From: Saccharopolyspora sp. NFXS83
GTDB taxonomy: Bacteria; Actinomycetota; Actinomycetes; Mycobacteriales; Pseudonocardiaceae
NCBI RefSeq assembly: GCF_026241095.1
Contig: NZ_JAPFGB010000013.1
Location: 66,556-130,555, forward strand
DNA length: 64,000 nucleotides
Reading direction: 5' to 3'
Shown here: in pieces, positions 22,313 through 30,074 of the stretch
Layout: each line of letters starts with the position of its first letter
Position numbering within the stretch: position 1 is the stretch's first letter
Program-made: the position numbers and the translations under genes
The notes under the pieces: model-generated
The model's database searches: none
Seen by the model: the letters and a program-made list of their open reading frames with translations, nothing else
Told to the model about the DNA's origin: nothing

Positions 22313-22930
22313 GTGGACGAGCAGGCCAGGACCGACGAGCAGATCTGGGACGACGCGCTGGCCGACGCGGCTGAGCGCGCGGAGTTCGGGGAGGGCGATC
22401 GGTGGTATTTCCTGCTCGACCCCGCTTGGGAGCAGGAGGACGATCCGCCGCCCGCGGCCGTGGTCGGCGGCTGGTTCGTGGACGGCGCCGGCGAGACGGC
22501 CCTGTTCCGGGCCAATCCGAGCTACGAACCGTCCCGGCCAGGTCTGCCGACCGATCCGGTCGACGCCGCCCTCCAATTGGCGGTCGAGGACCGGATCGAC
22601 GGCGCCGAGGTGCTGGAGCGGCTCTCGCAGGTGGTGCTGGCGCTAGCGGTCGATGAGGAGAACAAGACGGTGGTGACCACCTCTCCCGACGACGTGCTCT
22701 CGGTGCTCGTGGCCACGTCCCCGGCGCACCAGCGCCGGGTGCCGGAAGCGCGGTGGGTGGAGGTGACCGTCGACGAACTGGCCGATGGGCTGCCGGAGTC
22801 CGGCCTCGACGTGCTGCTGAACCCCAACGCTCCGGCGTCGATGCGGGTCGAGGCCGGAGCGCTCAAGGACGCGTTCGCGACCGGGGCCGGCGACGCTGCC
22901 GGTGAACACGAGACGGTGCGGACTCGCTGA
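22313..22930 (+). CDS. Type VII secretion system-associated protein (SseB-like)
   Basis: The protein has 205 residues. The start GTG at 22313 follows GAGGAG at 22302-22307, in preference to the earlier GTG at 22286. The N-terminal block WYFLLDPAWEQ..PP..VVGGWFVD and then FRANPSYEPSRP is the pattern I know from proteins annotated as type VII secretion system-associated in actinomycetes. The C-terminal half (VLVATSPAH..VPEARW..VTVDEL..GLDVLLNPNAPASM) resembles an SseB-type domain. It lies 30 bp after the preceding gene, consistent with co-transcription. The context suggests that the giant protein upstream is a type VII substrate, which is inference. Confidence 0.6.
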   Translation: MDEQARTDEQIWDDALADAAERAEFGEGDRWYFLLDPAWEQEDDPPPAAVVGGWFVDGAGETALFRANPSYEPSRPGLPTDPVDAALQLAVEDRIDGAEVLERLSQVVLALAVDEENKTVVTTSPDDVLSVLVATSPAHQRRVPEARWVEVTVDELADGLPESGLDVLLNPNAPASMRVEAGALKDAFATGAGDAAGEHETVRTR

Positions 22931-23055
22931 TGGCCGTGTCCCGTGATTCCGGTGGGTGGGATCGCGCACGCAGCGGGGCGGCGGGTGGCGGAATCTTCAC
23001 TCGTGCCACGGCGAACGTGCCGCCGGAGCCTCGACCGGGACAGCGGTGGTGAGGC

Positions 23056-24414
23056 TCAGCTCGCGGGGGTGGCCGCGAGGTCGCCGCCGAGGTCCGTGGC
23101 CCACTGGTGCCACGGCCCGGTCGCGGGTCCGTTCTGGCGCGCTCGCGTCAAGGCCCCGTCTTTGCCGATCCCGTACACGACCATCTTCCCGACGGAGTCC
23201 TTGACCGCGGCGGTCAGTTCGACGACGTCGCCCTCGTGGGAGCGCCAGGTCGCCCAATCGATGCGTTCCGGCTCGACCTGAAAGCTCTCGTAGACCGCTC
23301 CGTCGGCGTCGTGGGCGAAGACCACGAGCCCACCTTTGGCGCCCATCGCGACGACCGGCCGACCGGCGAACGTCCCGGGACCGCTCTGCCACTCGCGCCA
23401 GTTGCGCCAACTCGTCCACGCGTCGGTCGGGGTGGCGCGTTCGCTGCTCTGCACGAGCGCACCGTTCGGGTCTCGCGCGAACAACTGCAGGTTGCCCGCC
23501 TGGTCGAGGACCACCGCCGGTGAGGTGTCCGCGATTCCGGGCACCTTCGACGCCGGGCCCCAGTCGTCCCCACCGGACTGCACGTGGGTTCGGACCACTC
23601 CGTTGCGACCCAGCGCGAAAACATGCAGCGCGTGCTCGTCGTCGACGTGCACCGCCGGATCGTCCTCGATCGCAGGTCCGGGTAGCGCCCTCGGTTCGCT
23701 CCAGACGCCCTCGCCGGCCACGTCCTCGTGTGTCTCCCAGAGCTCTCCGGTGGTGGACCGGGTGAACACGTGCAGCCTGCCCATGGCGTCCTGGGCCGCG
23801 GCGGGAGTGCCCGTCAGCCCCGCACCGCCGAGGTCCGTCCACCTGCCCGGCGACTCGGCGTCCGCTTCGATCTGCGGGTTGTACGACAAGGAGCCGTCGG
23901 TGCCGACCACGAACGCCGCCATCCGCCCGTGGATGTCGGCGACGGTCACGGGGTTCCCCGCGGCGCTCCCGCCGAGGTCGGTCCACCCGGACATGGCGTC
24001 CTCCGCGGGCACGAGCTGGTGGGTCCGCACCACGGTGTCGTGCTCGCTCCGGGCCACGTGCAGCAAGCGCCACTTGCTGTCCAGGCTCGCCCGCGCCGCC
24101 GGCTGCGTCGAATACCCCGGCTTGTATCCGTCCTCTTCCAGCACAGCCGGGAACGGCGGCTCGCCCAGGACACCCGGCGCCCCGGCGCTCACCACCGACG
24201 ATCTGACGAGGCCGACCAGTGCGATCGGTGTCGCGATCAGGGCGGCTCCGACGAGGCAGGCCACGACCAAGCGCTTCCGCTCGCCGCTCCGGGAACGGAT
24301 CTTGGGCAGGGGGGTGGTCGGAGACTCGTCGAACCCGGGCCATTGGCCGGGCTCAGCGGAATCGCGCCTGGATGGAGAATTTCCGGACTGGTCGTTGACC
24401 GAGAACAGAGGCAC
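23056..24414 (-). CDS. Membrane-anchored beta-propeller (tectonin/PLL-like) protein
   Basis: The protein has 452 residues. The start chosen is GTG at 24414, which sits seven bases after GGAGG; an in-frame ATG at 24432 would place that Shine-Dalgarno sequence inside the gene. A basic cytosolic tail (RSRSGERKR) precedes one membrane segment (LVVACLVGAALIATPIALVGLV). The exported part holds about six repeats of the type W-x-DLGG-x-x-x-x-G-x-P and (V/A)F..G-x-(D/N)G-x-(L/V), as in PLL-like lectin beta-propellers. The likely role is sugar or surface binding outside the cell, but no enzyme motif is visible. It is convergent with the type VII-associated gene. Confidence 0.65.
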   Translation of the reverse strand: MPLFSVNDQSGNSPSRRDSAEPGQWPGFDESPTTPLPKIRSRSGERKRLVVACLVGAALIATPIALVGLVRSSVVSAGAPGVLGEPPFPAVLEEDGYKPGYSTQPAARASLDSKWRLLHVARSEHDTVVRTHQLVPAEDAMSGWTDLGGSAAGNPVTVADIHGRMAAFVVGTDGSLSYNPQIEADAESPGRWTDLGGAGLTGTPAAAQDAMGRLHVFTRSTTGELWETHEDVAGEGVWSEPRALPGPAIEDDPAVHVDDEHALHVFALGRNGVVRTHVQSGGDDWGPASKVPGIADTSPAVVLDQAGNLQLFARDPNGALVQSSERATPTDAWTSWRNWREWQSGPGTFAGRPVVAMGAKGGLVVFAHDADGAVYESFQVEPERIDWATWRSHEGDVVELTAAVKDSVGKMVVYGIGKDGALTRARQNGPATGPWHQWATDLGGDLAATPAS

Positions 24415-25002
24415 TAGCCACCTCCACGCCATGCAAATTTGGCCATCTGAGATGGAAATTTACCACTGTTGAGGTCGGGTCGGTCGCACAGGGTTGGCGC
24501 ATTCTTGAGCGGAGTGCGCATGAGCGGGCAATACGGGACTCGGCGATGTACTCGCTCGGCGCGTCCTGGGCGCGCAGGTGATCCCGCCGCGCGACCACAC
24601 CATTGTGGATGGTCACTGTGGTCGTTCGCCGCCACGCATCCGAGGTCATCGCGAGTGGTGCTCGCTCGGTGCGTCGAGCCCGGTTCCCGGTGAAGTGTGC
24701 CGCTGCGTCATGGTCGGCGTCCCCGGCTGCGGGCGGGGCGGCGATGAGGTCCGGCCGGGCGATCGGAGCGTCGCCGACGCGCGAATGGCATGTACATATG
24801 TCCACGTTGGATTCCTCGCGTCGCCGCCCGGCTGAGTGGTCGGGGATGGGCCAATCGCGGTCTTCTCGCAGAAATCGATTCAGCTCGCGCCGGTATTCGC
24901 GATTGCAGTGAAAGCGCTCTGCCCGATGCAATTTTTTTCGGCTTCCGGGGTTTCGCTGAAACGATATGGACGAATGTTCCCCGTGACGCGGAGCATTCGT
25001 GC
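24415..25002. other. Gene-free interval
   Basis: The 590 bases between the propeller gene and the histidine kinase gene contain no convincing gene. Open frames here show no family signature and have shadow-like composition. AT-richer patches at 24430-24470 and 24890-24960 may hold the propeller promoter and the kinase 3' end. A short stem gagcattcgtgctc with a TTCG loop (24991-25004) overlaps the kinase stop codon. Confidence 0.5.
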
Positions 25003-26115
25003 TCAGCGCGCGTGCAGCGGCAACCGGACCTCGAAGCGGCAGCCGCCCGGTACGTTGCGCACCGACACGGTGCCTCCGTGGGCCTGCACGACCCCCTGCA
25101 CGATGGAGAGTCCGAGCCCACCGCCCCGCTCCGTGCCGGGTGCGCGTTGCGCGCCCCGCCAGCCCACATCGAACACCGAGCCGATGTTCTCCAGTGGGAT
25201 CCCGCCGCACTGATCGGAGATCCAGACCATCGCCCAGCCGCGGTCGGCCAGAACGTCGAGCGACACGGTCGTGTTCGCCGGCGCGTACTGCATCGCGTTC
25301 ACCAGCAGATTGTTGAACACGCGGGTCATCATCCGGTCGTCCACGGCGGCGGTCACCGGCTCGATCCGGTTCGGCCGCAGCCGGATCGAGCGCTGTCCGG
25401 CCAGCACGTCGAGACCGGCCACCACGTCGCTGACCAGGTCGTCGAGCGCCACTTCCCGCAGCGTCAGGCGCAGCGTTCCGGACTGGAGCCGGGACAACTC
25501 GAACAGGTCGTCGACCATGCCGGTCAGCCGGTCGGCGTCGCCGCGGATCTTGCGGCAGTAGTGCGGCAGGTCGTCGGCCACCCCGTCTTCGAGGGACTCG
25601 GTCATCGCGCGCAACCGGGCCAGCGGGCTGCGCAGGTCGTGCGAGATCCACGCGACCAGCTGCCGCCGGGACGCCTCGACGGCCTGCTCCCGGCTCCGGG
25701 ACTCCGCGAGTTTGGCGCTGGTCACGCGCAGCTCCCGGGCCAGCTCGGCCAGTTCCGCGGTCGGCGGGTCGTCAGCCAGCCGGAAGTGCTGTTCCTGGCC
25801 GAAGGTTCGCGCGGCGTCGGTCAGCTGCCGACTGCCCCGCACCACCGAGCGGCCCAGCACCACCCCGATCCCGATGGAGACGATTCCGGCCACGAAGTTC
25901 ACCGCCAGGTTCGTCGACACCGGCAGTTGATCCGACTGCCCCACCAGCACGATGGTGAGCATGCTCGCGTCCATCGCGCACACGGTGATCACGACGACGG
26001 CGACCAAGGACAGGTGGACCGAGTGCCGCCGGAGCACGCGCAGCACCGCCGCGCCGATCACACCGACCCCGACCGACTCGCAGATCGCGATCAGCGCGAT
26101 CAGAACCGCGTTCAC
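25003..26115 (-). CDS. Sensor histidine kinase
   Basis: The protein has 370 residues and starts at GTG 26115, overlapping the response-regulator stop codon by four bases (GTGA). There are two membrane segments (residues about 3-28 and 37-85, including LIALIAICESVGVGVIGAAV) and a HAMP-like linker. The phospho-acceptor box is WISHDLRSPLARLR. The ATP-binding domain has an N box (NNLLVNAMQYAP), D-x-G-like WISDQCGG and a G box GGGLGLSIVQG. It autophosphorylates on His and passes phosphate to the adjacent OmpR-type regulator. The signal is unknown because the sensor loop between the membrane helices is short, which suggests intramembrane sensing. Confidence 0.93.
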   Translation of the reverse strand: MNAVLIALIAICESVGVGVIGAAVLRVLRRHSVHLSLVAVVVITVCAMDASMLTIVLVGQSDQLPVSTNLAVNFVAGIVSIGIGVVLGRSVVRGSRQLTDAARTFGQEQHFRLADDPPTAELAELARELRVTSAKLAESRSREQAVEASRRQLVAWISHDLRSPLARLRAMTESLEDGVADDLPHYCRKIRGDADRLTGMVDDLFELSRLQSGTLRLTLREVALDDLVSDVVAGLDVLAGQRSIRLRPNRIEPVTAAVDDRMMTRVFNNLLVNAMQYAPANTTVSLDVLADRGWAMVWISDQCGGIPLENIGSVFDVGWRGAQRAPGTERGGGLGLSIVQGVVQAHGGTVSVRNVPGGCRFEVRLPLHAR

Positions 26116-26861
26116 CGGGGTGCCCCGACGCCACCGGGCGGGTCGAACCGGTACCCGACGCCCCAGACGGTCACCAGAGCCGTGGGGCGTGCGGGATCGT
26201 CTTCGATCTTGGACCGCAACCGGCGCACGTGCACGGTGACGGTGGAGGCATCGCCGAAATCGTAGGACCACACCTCGCGCAGCAGCTCGTCCCGGCGGAA
26301 CACCCGGCCGGGATGCTCCAGCAGGAACACCAGGAGGTCGAATTCCTTGTTCGTCATCGTCAGCCTGCGCCCGGCCTTGCTGACCACCCGCGCGGCCCGG
26401 TCCACCTCCAAGTCGCCCACCCGCGCCACCTCGCCGGCCGGGGCGACCGGCATCGTGGTGGTCCGGCGCAGCACCGCCTGCACCCGCAGCACCAGCTCGC
26501 GCGGGCTGAACGGCTTGGTCAGGTAGTCGTCCGCGCCGGCACCCAGCCCGCGCAGCCGGTCGTCCTCGGCGCCCAGCGAGGTCAGCATGATCACCGGCAC
26601 CTGACTGCGGGTGCGCAGCTGTTGCAGGACTTGGACGCCGTTCAAACCGGGCAGCATCACGTCGAGGATCACCAGGTCGGGTGCCATCTGGTGGGCCAGC
26701 TCCAAGCCGACCATGCCGTCCGAGACGACCACCGGGTTGTAGTCGGCCCGTTGCAGGTAGTCCGAGATCACCTGGGCCACCGCGTGATCGTCCTCCACGA
26801 CCAGCACGCGCAATCGTCCAGCGCGTGAGCCGCCGTCCGTCGTCTGGTCCGGCTGCGTCAT
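26112..26861 (-). CDS. OmpR/PhoB-family response regulator
   Basis: The protein has 249 residues. The receiver domain has the acidic pair in VVEDDHA, the phospho-acceptor Asp in VILDVMLPG, a Thr in MLTSLGAEDD and a Lys in LTKPFSPREL. The winged-helix output domain ends with TVTVHVRRLRSKIEDDP and VWGVGYRFDPP. It is translationally coupled to the kinase downstream. The Shine-Dalgarno is weak, and the gene faces a SpoIIM-like gene across about 560 bp. Confidence 0.95.
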   Translation of the reverse strand: MTQPDQTTDGGSRAGRLRVLVVEDDHAVAQVISDYLQRADYNPVVVSDGMVGLELAHQMAPDLVILDVMLPGLNGVQVLQQLRTRSQVPVIMLTSLGAEDDRLRGLGAGADDYLTKPFSPRELVLRVQAVLRRTTTMPVAPAGEVARVGDLEVDRAARVVSKAGRRLTMTNKEFDLLVFLLEHPGRVFRRDELLREVWSYDFGDASTVTVHVRRLRSKIEDDPARPTALVTVWGVGYRFDPPGGVGAPR

Positions 26862-27425
26862 GTTCTAACCTGTTCTCGATCTTGATCTCGCCGCGCTGCT
26901 CGTCGTGGCGTCGAAACGCTCCCGCGACGGCGGTCGAGCCACTTCCTTGCCCAGATCTTCCCCTCGTTGTGTTCACCCGCGCTGACCGGGTGGCAGGTGC
27001 GCGCGGCACCCTCGGCGTGATCGGGCCGGGGGCGCCCCTCGGATCGCGCGGACGCCCGGGTGCCCGAACTGCGAAGTTCGTCGATCAGGAATTCCGGACG
27101 GGCAAGCGGGTCGCGGTAGTGGGATGCCGCTTCGGTGCTGACGTCGACCGGTCTTTTCGGGTGACGTCGTCGATGCGGTGGAGAGACGTCCGCGCGCCGT
27201 GAACCGTGGTCATCACGCTCGCCGCCGACCAGGAAGTTCCTTCGCCAGGCCGGATGCGGGCGAGGACGACCAACGACGATGATCGCGGTGAGCGCGGGAA
27301 CGAGGATCTTCTTGGGTGCTCCGCGTTCGTGGCCGCCGCCCGACTGCGGTTCATGACACCATGTCATGTCTTCGGGTTACACCGTGGCACTGCACGCGTG
27401 TCGGGCGATGGGATGCGATGGGGGC
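26862..27425. other. Divergent intergenic region
   Basis: About 560 bases separate the response regulator (minus strand) from the SpoIIM-like gene (plus strand). I see no credible gene here. It should hold both promoters. The clearest element is the palindrome at 27352-27368. Confidence 0.5.
27352..27368. promoter_or_regulatory. Operator-like palindrome upstream of the SpoIIM-like gene
   Basis: CATGACA-cca-TGTCATG is a perfect inverted repeat with 7-bp arms and a 3-bp centre. It lies 57 bp before the ATG at 27426. It is a candidate binding site for a dimeric regulator; which one is unknown. Confidence 0.5.
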
Positions 27426-28088
27426 ATGACTTTCGAGCCGACTCCCGGCGAGCATTCCGCGCACGTGCCGTTCCGGCGGCGACCCTTCCGGCTCATCCGC
27501 GAGAACATGCGGTCCTACCTCGTCATCAACGTGGCCGCTTACGGCCTCGCCCTCATCGGGTTCGCGATCGGACTCGCCGTCCCAGAGCTCCAGGCGGCGC
27601 AGTCCGCGTCCATGGAAGCGGACGGCACCGGCGACCTGGTGCGATGGCTGGTGAACACTCCGCCGCTGTTCGCGCTCACGATCCTCGGCGTCAACCTCTT
27701 CCGGCTCAGCCTGCTGACCATCGTGGTGCCGTCCCTCATCGTGCCCTTCGCGGGACTCGCGTTCTTCGGGTACTGGGCTGTCGAGACCGGCATCACGCTG
27801 GTTCCGACTTCCCCAGGTGGGTGGGTGGCGCTCATCCCCCACTCGCTGACCCTCATCATCGAGTTGCAGGCCTACGTGCTCTTGCTGCTCGGCGCGTACC
27901 TCTTGGGCAGGCATTGGCTGTTCCCCCGCACCTGCGGGGCGGAGAACCGACGCCAGGGCTACGTCCGAGGACTGCGGCGGATCGGCCTGCTGGCGCTGCC
28001 CGCGCTCGTGCTGCTCATCGTCGGCGCGGTGTGGGAGGCGTACTCGCTGCGGTACCTCGTGTACCCGCTCAGCCAGCTGTTGCTGTGA
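27426..28088 (+). CDS. SpoIIM-like integral membrane protein
   Basis: The protein has 220 residues from ATG 27426; an in-frame upstream start at 27366 would add a non-conserved, Cys-rich leader. A cytosolic N-terminus (FRRRPFRLIRENMRSYLV) is followed by about five membrane segments, with IELQAYVLLLLGAYLLG and LLALPALVLLIVGAVWEAY near the end. This arrangement, ending in an acidic-aromatic EAY after the last helix, fits the stage II sporulation protein M family (DUF95). In actinomycetes such proteins occur outside sporulation and their role is poorly defined. Neighbours give no operon link, as the TetR gene follows after 78 bp with its own promoter. Confidence 0.6.
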   Translation: MTFEPTPGEHSAHVPFRRRPFRLIRENMRSYLVINVAAYGLALIGFAIGLAVPELQAAQSASMEADGTGDLVRWLVNTPPLFALTILGVNLFRLSLLTIVVPSLIVPFAGLAFFGYWAVETGITLVPTSPGGWVALIPHSLTLIIELQAYVLLLLGAYLLGRHWLFPRTCGAENRRQGYVRGLRRIGLLALPALVLLIVGAVWEAYSLRYLVYPLSQLLL

Positions 28089-28135
28089 TCTGACCGGAGC
28101 CGCGAGCCCGGTGGGGGTGGCCGGGGGTTTCTGGC

Positions 28136-28149
28136 CTGATCGGTCAAGA
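28136..28149. promoter_or_regulatory. Operator-like motif upstream of the TetR gene
   Basis: The sequence ctgatcggtcaaga recurs with one mismatch, on the opposite strand, at 29781-29794 upstream of the neighbouring dehydrogenase. It contains TGA-n4-TCA dyad symmetry. A -10-like taccat at 28155-28160 lies six bases before the GTG, so the transcript is probably leaderless. Confidence 0.45.
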
Positions 28150-28166
28150 ACCCGTACCATCGCGGT

Positions 28167-28754
28167 GTGCCAAGACCTCGGGAGTTCGACGAAGATCGTG
28201 TCGTCGAGGCGATTCGCCAGGAGTTCTGGGACAAGGGCTACGCGGCGACGTCGGTGGACGATCTCATGCGCGTCAGCGGACTGGGCAAGGGCAGCTTGTA
28301 CGGAGCTTTCGGCGACAAGCGCGCCTTGTTCCTGCGGGTCTTGCGCGAGTACAACGACGCCAACGCTCGGATGCTCCAGGAACGGTTGGCGTCCGCGTCG
28401 CGGGGCGTCGACTTCGTGCGCGAGTTCGTGCGAGGTCCGAGCTGCGACTCCACCGGGGCGTCCGCCCAGCGCGGATGCCTGTTGGCCAACAGCACGGCAG
28501 AGCTGGCGATGAGCATGCCGGATGTCGCGGCCGAAGCCCGGCGCAGCTACGACGCGACCGCCGAGGTGCTGGCGGAGGCGATCGAGCGGGCCCAGCGCGA
28601 AGGCGACGTCGATCCCGGCGCGGATGCTGGACCGGTCGCCTACGCGGTTCTCGCCGCCCAGCTCGGCGTGGTCGCGCTCGGTCGGACCGGTATGGGCGTC
28701 GACGTGCTCGCTGCTGCGGCCGAGTCCGCCCTGGGGCGGTTGCTGCCCTCGTAG
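28167..28754 (+). CDS. TetR-family transcriptional regulator
   Basis: The protein has 195 residues from GTG 28167. The N-terminal HTH covers residues about 8-53 (TSVDDLMRVSGLGKGSLYGAFGDKRALF), and the rest is the helical ligand-binding domain, with a Cys-containing loop RGCLLANST typical of one TetR subgroup. It is convergent with a short-chain dehydrogenase, and a shared upstream motif links the two promoters. It probably represses itself and the dehydrogenase in response to a small molecule; the ligand cannot be read from the sequence. Confidence 0.92.
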   Translation: MPRPREFDEDRVVEAIRQEFWDKGYAATSVDDLMRVSGLGKGSLYGAFGDKRALFLRVLREYNDANARMLQERLASASRGVDFVREFVRGPSCDSTGASAQRGCLLANSTAELAMSMPDVAAEARRSYDATAEVLAEAIERAQREGDVDPGADAGPVAYAVLAAQLGVVALGRTGMGVDVLAAAAESALGRLLPS

Positions 28755-28945
28755 GGGACGGGGTGCTCCGGCGAATATCGGCCCTGCGCCTGGAAGAACG
28801 CGCGCTGCGGGTGGATCGCCACTGGTCGCGTGCCTCGTTGCCATCCGCCGGGATCGTGATCCGACCACCGGTGAACGGCCAGGGTTCGAGCCTGGTGGCT
28901 GCGGGTGCGCGACTCTTCGTGGCGCTCGTGGTTCGAACGAAGGCG

Positions 28946-28986
28946 CGGGCTGGCGCGCGAGAGCGAAGCCCTCCCGCGCCAGCCCG
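28946..28986. terminator. Bidirectional terminator between TetR and dehydrogenase genes
   Basis: A 12-bp perfect stem has arms 28946-28957 (cgggctggcgcg) and 28975-28986 with a 17-nt loop. It lies between two convergent genes, as expected for a shared terminator. There is no T-tract. Confidence 0.6.
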
Positions 28987-28995
28987 GCCGCGGCA

Positions 28996-29730
28996 TCAGA
29001 TTTGAGCTGCTCCGCCGTCGGCGGCGAGCTCGGAGCCGTTGACGTAGCTCGACGCGTCCGAGGCCAGGAAGGTCGCGGCAGCCGCGATCTCCTCGGGCTC
29101 GCCGTGCCGGCCCAGCGGGATGATTCCCTTGGCCTGCTCCAGGGCTTCCGAGGGGACGAGATCGAGCAGGCCCGGTGTGGGGACCATGCCCGGCGAGAGC
29201 ACGTTGACCCGGAAGCCGTGCTGGCGCGAGCTGTGAGCCCAGCCCCGGGCCAGGTTGCGCACCGCGGCCTTCGTCGCGCCGTAGACCTCGAGGCCCTGTT
29301 GCGGGCGCGTCGCGGCGGACGAGCCCGTCAAGATGATGGACGCCCCTGGGCGCAGCAGCGGCAACGCCTTCTGGACGGTGAAGATCGTTCCCTTGACGTT
29401 GGTGGCGAACAGGGCGTCGACCTGCTCCTCGGTGACCTCGCCGAACGCGGCCTCGATGCCGATGCCGGCGTTGGCGACCACGACGTCCACGTGTCCGGCC
29501 TGCTCGCGGACGGTCTCGTAGAGCGCGTCGAGATCGGCGGGCACGGCGGAGTCGCAGACCACGGCGGTCACCTCCTCGCCGAGCTCGGCGATCGCCGCGT
29601 CGAGCGCTTCCTCGCGGCGGCCGGTGATGAACACCCGCGCGCCTTCGTCGCGGTACGCCCGTGCGATCGCGAGCCCGATGCCGCTGCTGCCGCCGGTGAC
29701 CACGGCGACCTTGTCCGTCAGGACGGCCAT
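28996..29730 (-). CDS. Short-chain dehydrogenase/reductase
   Basis: The protein has 244 residues from ATG 29730, preceded by GGGAGG eight bases away. The Rossmann signature TGGSSGIG is at residues 12-19, NAG is in the middle, and the catalytic Ser in TGSSAA precedes Y-x-x-x-K (VYGATKA). The C-terminus has ASDASSYVNGSELAADGG, as in classical SDRs. It oxidises or reduces an alcohol/carbonyl with NAD(P)H; the substrate is unknown. Its promoter carries two dyad elements and it is probably regulated by the convergent TetR protein. Confidence 0.93.
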   Translation of the reverse strand: MAVLTDKVAVVTGGSSGIGLAIARAYRDEGARVFITGRREEALDAAIAELGEEVTAVVCDSAVPADLDALYETVREQAGHVDVVVANAGIGIEAAFGEVTEEQVDALFATNVKGTIFTVQKALPLLRPGASIILTGSSAATRPQQGLEVYGATKAAVRNLARGWAHSSRQHGFRVNVLSPGMVPTPGLLDLVPSEALEQAKGIIPLGRHGEPEEIAAAATFLASDASSYVNGSELAADGGAAQI

Positions 29731-29748
29731 GCCGCCCACCTCCCTCGA

Positions 29749-29770
29749 TTATGGACCGTAACGTCCATAA
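29749..29770. promoter_or_regulatory. Perfect operator palindrome at the dehydrogenase promoter
   Basis: TTATGGAC-n6-GTCCATAA is a perfect inverted repeat with 8-bp arms, 19 bp upstream of the dehydrogenase ATG (29730). The size and spacing suit a TetR-family dimer site. The local promoter appears to have -35 TTGACT (minus strand, 29793-29798). Confidence 0.65.
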
Positions 29771-29780
29771 CTCTGCCCGA

Positions 29781-29794
29781 TCTGGACCGATCAG
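29781..29794. promoter_or_regulatory. Second dehydrogenase promoter motif shared with the TetR promoter
   Basis: On the minus strand this reads ctgatcggtccaga, identical at 13 of 14 positions to 28136-28149 upstream of the TetR gene. It lies immediately downstream of the TTGACT box. Confidence 0.45.
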
Positions 29795-29991
29795 TCAACA
29801 AAGGTGGCGTGCCCGCCGAGGCCGCGCCGAGGTGCGCAACCGGCTTCGCCGCGCCGAGGCGACGGCGGTTCGATGCGGCTCCACCGCCTCCAGGTGTGCG
29901 GCGTGGTTCTCCTTGACGTCCTCGTGAAGGTCCGCCGTCCGCAAGGGGGCGAGCCTCGGCGTGACCGATCCGCGAGAAATTTTGTCGCAAG

Positions 29992-30023
29992 GATTGTTAA
30001 CAATCGTGTTCGTCGTTTAGGTT
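29992..30023 (+). promoter_or_regulatory. Promoter and GntR-type operator of the galD-lig operon
   Basis: The -35-like TTGTTA (29995-30000) and -10-like TAGGTT (30018-30023) are 17 bp apart. The perfect 14-bp palindrome GATTGTTAACAATC (29992-30005) overlaps the -35 box. A related ATTGTTGCCAAT lies in front of the GntR gene at the end of this gene set. FadR-type GntR sites commonly have the form TTGTnnACAA. Repression by occluding RNA polymerase is inferred. Confidence 0.65.
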
Positions 30024-30074
30024 ACCGAGCAGGCCGGCGAGGGGCGCCGTGCTGGGAGGACTTGGAGGGGTGCC

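Noticed and set aside
18133-22576. Long minus-strand frames (971 and 610 residues) under the repeat array and downstream genes
   Set aside because: Shadow frames of the giant gene and its partners, with no signatures.
24414-24635. Small minus-strand frame upstream of the propeller gene
   Set aside because: No Shine-Dalgarno sequence and no motif, and its composition looks like non-coding DNA. It would overlap the propeller promoter.
26858-27367. A 169-residue minus-strand frame upstream of the response regulator
   Set aside because: Arg/His-rich without motifs; it would occupy the whole divergent promoter region.
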